Source of the DNA: Chloroflexota bacterium
Lineage (GTDB): Bacteria > Chloroflexota > Dehalococcoidia > SM23-28-2 > RBG-16-64-32
Length of the DNA: 10,052 nt
Reading direction: 5' to 3'
Assembly: GCA_022564695.1 (NCBI GenBank)
Contig: JADFKX010000064.1
Location: 1-10,052, forward strand
Position 1 is the first letter of the stretch, and every line of letters begins with the position of its first letter. The translations under genes were made by a program, and so were the position numbers. Below, one piece after another: positions 1-5,418 of the stretch. The notes beneath the pieces were generated by a model. The model was not told the origin of the DNA. It ran no database searches and was given only the letters and a program-made list of their open reading frames with translations.

Positions 1-9
1 GGAATTACA

Positions 10-18
10 TGATATAAT
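10..18 (+). promoter_or_regulatory. Extended -10 promoter element
   Basis: TGA followed by a perfect TATAAT (13-18) makes a TGn-TATAAT extended -10. It would start transcription near 25 and drive the 179-aa gene that starts at 57. Any -35 would lie before the window. A strong Shine-Dalgarno site, AAGGAGGG (41-48), lies 8 nt before the ATG. Confidence 0.6.
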
Positions 19-56
19 AAATGTTTAACGCGTGAAATTAAAGGAGGGAATTCTAA

Positions 57-596
57 ATGACTCACAGCGCAAAAATCTTTGTTTCTATGCGGGATGGAGT
101 CCTAGAGATATCGGGATCAGAAGAATTCGTCCGGGAACAACTCAAAAAATTTGATGATTTAATAATAAAACATCTATCGAATATGTCAATATCTGAACAG
201 CCAAGCATTCCTTCTTCGCCTCAACCTGCACCCGAAGAGGGGGCTCAAGACGATGCATGGAAAGCGGTCAGTTATCACAATGTAATGGCCTTTGATCGGG
301 ATGGGATTAAAATTCTCAAGAACATTCCCGGTAAGTCTGGAGCTGAAAAAGCTGTCAACGCTGCACTTGTTTATTTGTATGCAAAAAATGTAAAGGGGCA
401 AGAAGAGGCTTTGTTTAAGGAGATCCGTGAATTGTGTAAAGATCACGGATGTCTCGATTCTGCAAACTTTGCTTCGAATTTAAAATCTGAAAAGCAATAC
501 TTCATCATTAACGGGTCAGGTAAGAAACAGACGGCAAAGCTGACACGGCCTGGTAAAACGAAAGCTGCAGCCTTGGTTGAGGAGCTGAATTCTTAA
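57..596 (+). CDS. Hypothetical protein, possible winged-helix C-terminus
   Basis: A 179-aa protein that I do not recognise with certainty. The ATG at 57 follows AAGGAGGG with 8-nt spacing, so the start is well supported. Three parts can be seen: a charged N-terminal segment (about 1-45), a Pro/Ser/Glu-rich linker (about 46-65), and a folded-looking C-terminal domain (about 70-179). The C-terminal domain ends with SGKKQTAKLTRPGK and a short helix, resembling the small DNA-binding-like C-terminal domains of some uncharacterised bacterial proteins. It has no signal peptide or membrane segment, so it is probably cytoplasmic. Its base composition and codons are clearly more AT-rich than the genes after position 2200, suggesting recent transfer. 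A DNA- or RNA-binding role is only inference. Confidence 0.75.
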   Translation: MTHSAKIFVSMRDGVLEISGSEEFVREQLKKFDDLIIKHLSNMSISEQPSIPSSPQPAPEEGAQDDAWKAVSYHNVMAFDRDGIKILKNIPGKSGAEKAVNAALVYLYAKNVKGQEEALFKEIRELCKDHGCLDSANFASNLKSEKQYFIINGSGKKQTAKLTRPGKTKAAALVEELNS

Positions 597-647
597 TCAG
601 ATGGGCGCACCACACGCTTCCCCGTTCGAGTTCAGCATGTAAGAATT

Positions 648-674
648 CGTGTCCTATTTGCACTCCTGGACACG
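648..674. terminator. Stem-loop after the 179-aa gene
   Basis: CGTGTCC (648-654) and GGACACG (668-674) are perfect inverted repeats around a 13-nt loop, extendable by a T-A and a wobble pair. The stem lies about 50 nt after the stop of the first gene. There is no T tract, so this is at best a weak or Rho-assisted terminator. The rest of 597-826 shows no gene. Confidence 0.3.
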
Positions 675-826
675 AGGTACTTAGTCTGTGCAGTAACGGT
701 CCGCCTCGTGATGATCAATGCAGCTGCTATCGAACTTTGACTGAATTTCGGTACGCCCCCCATAGGATGCAGTATGAATTTGATGTAATGTTAGATTTAC
801 TTCCTAATTTCCTTGTGGAGACCAAC

Positions 827-1180
827 ATGAAAGATGAGGAAAAAAAGGAAAAGCAACTCAGCGGTGAACTGTCAGAGAACCATCGGCGGATTAGGAAACC
901 TGAAGTGCTAGAAACCGAATACAAGCGGGCAGAGGAGACGTCACACGAAAGCGAGAAGCGATTTCGCACGATTTTTGAACATTCCAACGATGCGATCATT
1001 GTCATTGATGCGGTCCAGGATGAAATTCTCGATGTTAACTCGAAGGCAAGCAAGATGCTCGGATACTCCCGCGAAGAACTTTTAACCATGCCGATTTCCG
1101 CGATTCATCCGCAAGAGATGTCCAGGCTGCTGGCGACAAGGTTATCGCGGGCAGTGATACGCCAGCCGCCATTGAAGTGA
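827..1180 (+). pseudogene. Truncated PAS-domain sensor kinase remnant
   Basis: The ATG at 827 is chosen because GGAG (817-820) lies 6 nt before it, and because MKDEEKKEKQL is the usual opening of many PAS histidine kinases; the frame itself is open from a TTG at 737. The 117-aa product has a charged coiled-coil-like stretch (about 1-42), then the first half of a PAS domain: RFRTIFEHSNDAIIVID and SKASKMLGYSREELL, to IHPQEMSRLLA. After that the sequence loses PAS character (TRLSRAVIRQPPLK) and stops. The rest of the PAS domain and any kinase core are missing, so it cannot be a working sensor kinase. It is probably the 5' remnant of a larger gene, cut and joined to foreign sequence near 1120-1145. 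It could still be translated, and its stop overlaps the next GTG start (GTGA). Confidence 0.65.
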
Positions 1181-1506
1181 CGCCGGAGACAAGGAGATAT
1201 CTGGAAGTTGCCGGACAGGACGCCAACTTGGCCCTTGTTCAATTACGTATCGAGATTGAACGCCGATTGCGCAAGGTCGCTGAGAAACATGGGGTCGATG
1301 ACTCACGGCGGTCACTGCTGTCTCTCGTCCGTGATCTCCAGAGGCGGGACATTGTCACGGGTATGTCGATGATGGGCCTGCAAGAGCTAATAATGTTCGG
1401 TAATCAGGCCGCACACGGCGCCACAGTTGACCCTCGCGCAGCGGGCTGGGCGTTAGAGGCGGCACCCGAGATCCTGGGGGCACTGGACGCCATGCTGGAA
1501 GACTAA
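1177..1506 (+). CDS. DUF4145/HEPN-like C-terminal domain protein, probably 5'-truncated
   Basis: A 109-aa product if translation begins at the GTG at 1177, the first usual start codon in this frame. No Shine-Dalgarno site precedes it. Its GTGA overlaps the stop of the PAS remnant, so translation would depend on coupling. The frame is open back to 1039, and the residues just before the GTG (DVQAAGDKVIAG, then IEVTPETRRYLEVAG) read like natural protein. I therefore infer a once longer gene that lost its 5' end at the PAS junction. The visible domain is helical, with ANLALVQLRIEIERRLRK (about 16-33) and GLQELIMFGNQAAHG (about 67-81). The N-x-A-A-H-G motif is typical of DUF4145/HEPN-like helical bundles, but the Arg of the HEPN R-x4-H pair is Gly here, so ribonuclease activity is doubtful. 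It lies 17 nt upstream of a second gene with a related motif. Confidence 0.6.
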   Translation: MTPETRRYLEVAGQDANLALVQLRIEIERRLRKVAEKHGVDDSRRSLLSLVRDLQRRDIVTGMSMMGLQELIMFGNQAAHGATVDPRAAGWALEAAPEILGALDAMLED

Positions 1507-1523
1507 CACCTAAGAGGTCGAGA

Positions 1524-2156
1524 ATGGAAAGAGAAGAACTGATTGAGCACGCCAGGCGAATCTTGAGTTCGATCGGGCAAGAAAGCGGGGCTGGCGCCTA
1601 TGCTCAAGTTTGCGAGTTGTTAAGAACTTATGCCGGACCAAAGAGCTCTTTCTTAGAAACTTTGAAAACCTTCGAGCGTCGTTCAGGCACGGCCAGCGTC
1701 CTTGCTCATCATACTGCTGTTGTTCTGCAAAGCTTCATTGACTATCTGGAGGCTGGCCTGCTGGAGAAAGTCTCCCCGGAGCGGCAAGCGCAGCTGGATG
1801 TTGTCTCTGATTTCTTGGAGCAGGCCAACGCGCTGCTGGAATCGAAGGAGGTACACCCAGCAGGGGCAGCTGTCCTGATTGGCGCGACTCTCGAGGAGTT
1901 CCTGCGGACGTGGGCCGAGGCGGCTGAGCTTCCGTTGGGCAACCGGAAGCCTGGTCTCGAAGCGTACACGCACCTGCTACGAGACGCCGATCTCATCACA
2001 AAGCAGGATGCAAAGGATATCACGTCGTGGGGCGGCATCCGCAATCATGCGGCTCACGGCGAGTGGGAAGTGGTGTCAGATAAAAACCGTATTCGGCTGA
2101 TGTTGGAGGGAGTGAACCTATTCATGCGGAAGTACGAGCAAGGCCAAGGACAATAG
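1524..2156 (+). CDS. HEPN/DUF4145-like helical protein
   Basis: A 210-aa cytoplasmic, helix-rich protein without membrane segments. The ATG follows a modest AGAGG (1511-1515). The N-terminal half (about 1-90) is unassigned. The C-terminal half has the pattern GAAVLIGATLEEFLRTW (about 113-129), then DAKDITSWGGIRNHAAHGEW (about 158-177). R-N-H-A-A-H fits the HEPN R-x4-H motif that forms the RNase site in toxin and defence HEPN proteins. DUF4145-type proteins carry similar RN.AAHG motifs and are often found in defence-related loci. It follows the 109-aa HEPN-like ORF by 17 nt, so the two are probably co-transcribed. The exact family and function are not established from sequence alone; a defence or toxin role is inference. 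Confidence 0.75.
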   Translation: MEREELIEHARRILSSIGQESGAGAYAQVCELLRTYAGPKSSFLETLKTFERRSGTASVLAHHTAVVLQSFIDYLEAGLLEKVSPERQAQLDVVSDFLEQANALLESKEVHPAGAAVLIGATLEEFLRTWAEAAELPLGNRKPGLEAYTHLLRDADLITKQDAKDITSWGGIRNHAAHGEWEVVSDKNRIRLMLEGVNLFMRKYEQGQGQ

Positions 2157-2187
2157 GGGGCGGGGGACGGCGCACCCGAAGAACCCA

Positions 2188-2222
2188 CCCCTACTCACCC
2201 GGCGTAGACTAATGAGTGGGGG
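2188..2222. terminator. Stem-loop after the HEPN-like genes
   Basis: CCCCTACTCA (2188-2197) pairs with TGAGTGGGGG (2213-2222) as a 10-bp stem with one wobble and a 15-nt loop. It lies 31 nt after the stop of the 210-aa gene. It has no T tract and overlaps the -35 of the next promoter, so termination is only a suggestion. Confidence 0.3.
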
Positions 2223-2233
2223 CGGCGTATCAT
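2205..2233 (+). promoter_or_regulatory. Candidate sigma70 promoter for the flavin-binding protein gene
   Basis: TAGACT (2205-2210), a 17-bp spacer, then TATCAT (2228-2233). Four of six bases fit the -35 consensus and five of six the -10. Transcription would start near 2240, giving a leader of about 30 nt that contains the AAGGAGAG ribosome site (2257-2264) before the ATG at 2270. Confidence 0.45.
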
Positions 2234-2269
2234 GTCGCAATATCAGTCGTGTACTAGAAGGAGAGTGGA

Positions 2270-2707
2270 ATGCCACAGATGCCGCCCCTCAACGATGAGG
2301 GTCTGAAGGAGATGCTGAGCCAGCCGCTGGTGGGGAAGCTGGCGACACAGTCGCCTAAGGGGGAGCTTCGGATATCGCCGATGTGGTTCATGGCCAAGGA
2401 CGACGGTTCGATCATGATGAACACGTGGGAGGACACGGGCCCGGTGAGGAACCTGAAGCGGAACCCGAAGTGCTCCCTGCTGATCGACACGACGGAATTC
2501 CCGTACACCGGGGTGCACTACTGGGGCACGGCGTCGATTGAGGGGCCGGAGAACGACGTGGGCGGCATGGCCAAGATGTTCGCGCCGTACAGGGGCGGCG
2601 AGGAGGCCGCGACGGAGTACGCGAAGCAGCTCATCGGCTGGGGCAAGCGAGTGTACATCCGGTTTACGCCGGCGCGTAAGACGACCTGGGACTTCCGGCA
2701 GGGGTAG
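2270..2707 (+). CDS. Pyridoxamine 5'-phosphate oxidase-fold (FMN/F420-binding) protein
   Basis: A 145-aa single-domain protein, the usual length for the Rv1155-like flavin/deazaflavin-dependent oxidoreductase group of the split-barrel family. The order of family motifs is seen: KLATQSPKGELRISPMWF (about 23-40), a strand-rich DGSIMMNTWEDTGPVRNLKRNP (about 45-66), SLLIDTTEFPYTGVHYWGTASI (about 69-90), and a C-terminal VYIRFTPARKTTWDF (about 127-141). Such proteins bind FMN or coenzyme F420 as dimers and reduce small substrates; the cofactor cannot be decided here. It is cytoplasmic. The ATG follows AAGGAGAG with 5-nt spacing. The gene ends at a hairpin-rich convergent junction with the MBL gene. 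Confidence 0.88.
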   Translation: MPQMPPLNDEGLKEMLSQPLVGKLATQSPKGELRISPMWFMAKDDGSIMMNTWEDTGPVRNLKRNPKCSLLIDTTEFPYTGVHYWGTASIEGPENDVGGMAKMFAPYRGGEEAATEYAKQLIGWGKRVYIRFTPARKTTWDFRQG

Positions 2708-2723
2708 GGGCCACAGGCCGCGC

Positions 2724-2747
2724 GGGCGACCCATGCATGGGTCGCCC
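2724..2747. repeat. Perfect 24-nt palindrome
   Basis: GGGCGACCCATG is followed directly by its exact reverse complement, making a 24-nt perfect palindrome 16 nt after the stop of the preceding gene. It can form a GC-rich hairpin in RNA from either strand or a cruciform in DNA. It begins a cluster of inverted repeats in the gap between two convergent genes and may act as a two-way terminator or be a dispersed intergenic repeat. Confidence 0.7.
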
Positions 2748-2844
2748 CTACGAGGGCAGGGCGGTGAGGCCGCTCGTCCTACGAGAGCCTCAGGACGAGC
2801 GGAGGCGGGCGAGCAGTGGGTCGCCCCCTACGGCCAGGCAGGGC
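2739..2844. repeat. Two imperfect direct copies of a GGGTCGCCCCTACG unit
   Basis: Copy 1 (2739-2762) and copy 2 (2818-2844) share GGGTCGCCCC-TACG followed by a GGCAGGGC end, differing by small insertions. Shorter GCCCTACG pieces recur at 2855-2861 and 2874-2880, the last running into the MBL gene's stop codon. This looks like a decayed array of a GTAGGGGC-type intergenic repeat. Confidence 0.5.
2770..2802. terminator. Stem-loop, 11-bp perfect stem, convergent junction
   Basis: CCGCTCGTCCT (2770-2780) and AGGACGAGCGG (2792-2802) are perfect inverted repeats around an 11-nt loop. There is no T tract on either side. Its place between convergent genes fits a two-way transcription barrier. Confidence 0.45.
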
Positions 2845-2856
2845 TAGGGCCCTGCC
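2837..2856. terminator. Stem-loop, 8-bp stem and 4-nt loop
   Basis: GGCAGGGC (2837-2844), loop TAGG, GCCCTGCC (2849-2856). It lies 19 nt downstream of the MBL gene's stop when read on the minus strand. It is very stable by composition but lacks a T tract. Confidence 0.45.
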
Positions 2857-2875
2857 CTACGGTACGGGTTGTGCC

Positions 2876-4123
2876 CTACGCGTCCAGCTGTTTGAGGCGA
2901 GCCTCGGCCTCACGGACGGCGGAGTGGAAGGCGCCGCGAGCCATGAGGGAGGGTTCGGCTTCGATGCGGGCGGCGAAGAGGTCGCGCCAGAGCTGCCAGG
3001 CGTCGCGGTTATCGGGGTCGCCCTTGCGGACGAAGTCTGTAATGTGGCAGGCGATCTGGAGGTCGCCGGCGTCGCGTAGGGCGCGGGCGCGGGCGAGCAA
3101 GGGCTCGGCGCCACAGACGCCGACGAGCTCGCGAGCGATGTCGCCGGAGTGGGCGGGGAGGATGTCGGCGGGGTCGCCGCTGTACCAGCCGCCGTAGAGG
3201 CGGTAGACGTTGCGGGCGATGAACTCCGGGTGGTCGTAGATGGGGCGCAGCCAGGGCTTGTCCGTGGACGGGTAGTCGATCTCGCGGAGGATGTCCTCCA
3301 GCCACTTGCCCTCGTTCATCTTGGCGACGACCTGATCGTGGATAGAGCGGAGGAAGGCGGCGGTGGTCAGCAACGCGTCCTGGATGCGGTCCTCGCCGGA
3401 GAGGGCGGGGCCGTGGCCGGGGAGGAGGTGCAGGGGGCGGAGGGCGGCCATCGCCTGGAGGGCCTGAGCCCATTCGAGGGCGTAGCGCTGGACTTTGTAG
3501 GGGTTGCCAGCGTTGGGTGAGGACCAGACGAAGGTGTCGCCGGTGCAGAGGACGCGGCGGGCGGGGCACCAGACCCAGGTCTCGTCGTCCGTCTCGCCGC
3601 GGGAGTGGTAGAGCTCGAAGCGCTCGCCGCCGACGGTAGTGACGAGGGCGTCGGAGTAGACTTCGTCCGGGTAGACGAGGTTAGCGTCGGAGAAGGGGCT
3701 GGCAGTCTCCGGCAGGTTGAACTGGACGCGGTTGATGAAGTCGTTCTGGGGAGCCATGAGGCGGTAGCGGTCGAAGCGGGCTGGGAGGTCACGGTGGGCG
3801 AGGATGCGGGGGCGGGGGTGGCCGCGGGCCCGGGCATCGGCGAGGAAGGTCTCGGCGCCGGTGGTGTGGTCGATGTGGCCGTGGGTGTAGACGATCGTCT
3901 CTATGGGGGCCTGCGAGTAGTTGGAGCGCAGGTCGTCGAGGGCGCGGGGGGCGACCTGGGCGATGGTGGTATCGACGAGGAGGATGCGATCGTCGCAGAG
4001 GAAGGCGGTGCAGGTACCGAAGGAGGGGAGGAAGACGACGCCATCGGCGATCAGCTGGGAGGGGCCGCGGTAGAAGAAGGCGGCCTGTTCGACGGACTGG
4101 CGGTCTTCGGGGGCGGTGGTCAT
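2876..4123 (-). CDS. Metallo-beta-lactamase-fold hydrolase, alkyl-sulfatase (BDS1/SdsA)-like
   Basis: A 415-aa protein. The metal motif H-x-H-x-D-H is at residues 81-86 (THGHIDH), with further candidate ligands at His173, Asp196 (CTGDTF) and His237 (LPGHGP). After the MBL domain (about 20-250) comes a helical region resembling the alkyl-sulfatase dimerisation domain, with the marker RNVYRLYGGWYSGDPADILP (about 304-323). SdsA1/BDS1 enzymes cleave alkyl sulfate esters with two zinc ions. This one is much shorter than those (roughly 650 aa): it has no visible export signal and appears to lack their C-terminal SCP2-like domain. The substrate is therefore uncertain, and cytoplasmic action is inferred. 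The start is secure: AAGGAGG lies 6 nt before the ATG, below a good promoter at 4159-4186. It is convergent with the flavin-binding protein gene. Confidence 0.88.
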   Translation of the reverse strand: MTTAPEDRQSVEQAAFFYRGPSQLIADGVVFLPSFGTCTAFLCDDRILLVDTTIAQVAPRALDDLRSNYSQAPIETIVYTHGHIDHTTGAETFLADARARGHPRPRILAHRDLPARFDRYRLMAPQNDFINRVQFNLPETASPFSDANLVYPDEVYSDALVTTVGGERFELYHSRGETDDETWVWCPARRVLCTGDTFVWSSPNAGNPYKVQRYALEWAQALQAMAALRPLHLLPGHGPALSGEDRIQDALLTTAAFLRSIHDQVVAKMNEGKWLEDILREIDYPSTDKPWLRPIYDHPEFIARNVYRLYGGWYSGDPADILPAHSGDIARELVGVCGAEPLLARARALRDAGDLQIACHITDFVRKGDPDNRDAWQLWRDLFAARIEAEPSLMARGAFHSAVREAEARLKQLDA

Positions 4124-4158
4124 GTTCGGCCTCCTTGGGGGCGGGCTTGCTAGCGGGC

Positions 4159-4186
4159 ATTATACCGCGCCCAGGGGCCCGTTCAA
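4159..4186 (-). promoter_or_regulatory. Sigma70-type promoter of the MBL hydrolase gene
   Basis: On the minus strand, TTGAAC (4186-4181), a 16-bp spacer, then a perfect TATAAT (4164-4159). Transcription would start near 4152, giving a leader of about 28 nt with the AAGGAGG site before the ATG at 4123. Confidence 0.65.
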
Positions 4187-4234
4187 GCGATCCGTAGGCC
4201 AGCAAGGGTAGGCTGAGCCTGACCCCCTATCTAA

Positions 4235-4252
4235 AGCCGCGAGGCTGTGGCT
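4235..4252 (-). terminator. Small stem-loop at the end of the 42-aa ORF
   Basis: On the minus strand AGCCAC and GCGGCT pair (six bp, one wobble) around a 6-nt loop, followed by TTTAG. The stem overlaps the stop codon of the small ORF. The T run is short, so it is a weak candidate. Confidence 0.25.
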
Positions 4253-4379
4253 AGTAGTCTTCGGCCAGGTAATCGAGGCCCAGGGGCCAGGCGCCGGCGT
4301 AGAGGGGGGAGGTGCGCATGAGCATACCGAAGGCGACCATGGGCGCCACGACGTTATAGAGCCACAGGTAGTAGAGCAT
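4251..4379 (-). CDS. Possible 42-aa small membrane protein
   Basis: A 42-aa ORF starting with the ATG at 4379. A GGAG lies 6 nt upstream on the minus strand, which favours this start over longer upstream options in the same frame. Residues 1-21 (MLYYLWLYNVVAPMVAFGMLM) form a plausible single membrane helix, followed by a short tail rich in Trp, Leu and Tyr (AGAWPLGLDYLAEDY). I know no family for it. It lies upstream of the MBL gene on the same strand, but that gene has its own promoter. It could be a chance ORF or a remnant of a longer membrane protein; the support is the ribosome site, the hydrophobic profile and the stem-loop at its end. Confidence 0.4.
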   Translation of the reverse strand: MLYYLWLYNVVAPMVAFGMLMRTSPLYAGAWPLGLDYLAEDY

Positions 4380-4543
4380 CGCTATCTCCAAGAATGGCCT
4401 ATTGTTCAGTAATAGAGACGCGTGGGGTGATGGTGTGTTGCAAGGCAGTCGAGTTTCGGCTATCCGGGCGTAGGCAGAGGTAGCGATGTGGCGAGAGGCA
4501 TCAAGAAACGGTAACGGTAGCCTATTTAATGTAAGGCACAAGG

Positions 4544-4571
4544 TTGGCAAGATGGGGGTTGGGTGTATAAT
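4544..4571 (+). promoter_or_regulatory. Sigma70 promoter positioned for leaderless mRNA (PAP2 gene)
   Basis: TTGGCA (4544-4549), a 16-bp spacer, then a perfect TATAAT (4566-4571). The expected start of transcription (about 4577-4580) coincides with the GTG start codon at 4580. No Shine-Dalgarno site is present before the GTG or before the ATG at 4586. Confidence 0.65.
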
Positions 4572-4579
4572 TTACGCAA

Positions 4580-5353
4580 GTGCTTATGGCAAGGATACGG
4601 ACAGCCGTATTATCTCGCTACGTGCGCGAGCCGCTGGTTATGGCGGTAGCGTACCTCCTGTACTATCTGGTACGCAATCACGCGGCGGAGCAGACGGTGG
4701 CCGCGTTCACGAACGCGGGACAGGTGATCCGCCTGGAACGCGACCTGGGCATATTCCGCGAGCTATCCCTGCAGGCGGCCACCCTGCCTTACGAGGTGCT
4801 CACTCATCTGTTCAACGTCATCTACTTCTACGGTCACTTCCCACTCATCATCGTCGTGGGGGCGTGGCTGTTCTGGAAGAACCCACCGCTGTACAGCCTG
4901 ATCCGAAACGCGTTCCTGGCCTCCGGCGCGATTGCGCTGGTGGTGTTCGTGCTGTTCCCGGTGGCGCCACCGCGACTCATCGGCGCGGGGTTCATCGACA
5001 CGCTGCAGTACACGATCGCCCTGACGTATAACAATTCGCCGGGTGTAAACGAGTTCGCGGCTGTGCCCAGCATGCACGTGGGTTGGAACCTGCTGCTGGC
5101 GCTGGGGCTGTTCCTCTCCGTACGCAACCCGATTCTGCGCGGGCTGGCGCTGCTGTTGCCGCCGGCGATGATCCTCTCCACGGTGGTCACCGGCAATCAC
5201 TATCTGGTGGACGCACCGCTGGGGATCATAGTGGCGCTATTCGGCCTGGTCATCGCACTGGCCTTACGAAGCTACTGGCCGCAGATAGAGCGCCGCCTGC
5301 CTTCGTGGCTACGCGAACTGGACAAGCCACCGGCCAGAGCCGAACCTGCCTGA
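4580..5353 (+). CDS. PAP2-superfamily (PAP2_3) integral membrane protein
   Basis: A 257-aa membrane protein with about six hydrophobic segments (roughly 17-31, 75-98, 112-127, 168-181, 187-203, 212-229). It carries motifs of the PAP2_3 / inositol-phosphorylceramide-synthase-like branch: FPVAPPRL (126-133), AAVPSMHVGW (160-169), and VTGNHYLVDAPLG (203-215). The two His in PSMH and GNHYLVD with the Asp are the expected catalytic set for phosphate transfer from a lipid or small phosphoester at the membrane. The substrate (phosphatidic acid, undecaprenyl diphosphate, or transfer to a polyol head group) cannot be told. The start is either GTG 4580, matching a leaderless transcript, or ATG 4586. 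It is convergent with folD. Confidence 0.87.
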   Translation: MLMARIRTAVLSRYVREPLVMAVAYLLYYLVRNHAAEQTVAAFTNAGQVIRLERDLGIFRELSLQAATLPYEVLTHLFNVIYFYGHFPLIIVVGAWLFWKNPPLYSLIRNAFLASGAIALVVFVLFPVAPPRLIGAGFIDTLQYTIALTYNNSPGVNEFAAVPSMHVGWNLLLALGLFLSVRNPILRGLALLLPPAMILSTVVTGNHYLVDAPLGIIVALFGLVIALALRSYWPQIERRLPSWLRELDKPPARAEPA

Positions 5354-5364
5354 CGGTAGGCAGG
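5345..5364. terminator. Hairpin spanning the PAP2 stop codon
   Basis: CCTGCCT (5345-5351) and AGGCAGG (5358-5364) form a perfect 7-bp stem with a 6-nt loop; the TGA stop (5351-5353) lies inside it. There is no T tract. It sits in the gap between the convergent PAP2 and folD genes and could serve both directions. Confidence 0.4.
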
Positions 5365-5418
5365 CCTCGAGTCTAGCTGCCGTAGTCCGTCTCCACCCTC
5401 TCGCCTGAACTTAGCCGC

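Noticed and set aside
737..826. Extending the PAS remnant to the TTG at 737
   Set aside because: The ATG at 827 has a GGAG at 6-nt spacing and begins the typical kinase opening; the extra 30 residues show no family likeness or ribosome site.
2724..2856. CRISPR array or attachment sites in the repeat cluster
   Set aside because: The copies are irregular in length and spacing, there are only two, they are mainly palindromic, and no cas or integrase gene is near.
2538..3197. A 219-aa plus-strand ORF
   Set aside because: It overlaps the 3' half of the flavin-binding protein gene in another frame, the hairpin cluster and the end of the MBL gene. The Arg/Ala/Ser-rich product is typical of a GC-rich shadow frame.
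3605..4153. A 182-aa plus-strand ORF of Gly/Val/Glu-rich protein
   Set aside because: It lies opposite the clear MBL hydrolase gene, has low-complexity composition typical of the reverse strand of a GC-rich gene, and shows no motif.
4486..5031. A 181-aa plus-strand ORF overlapping the PAP2 gene
   Set aside because: The protein is low-complexity and rich in Gly, Arg and Pro, while the overlapping frame encodes PAP2 motifs.
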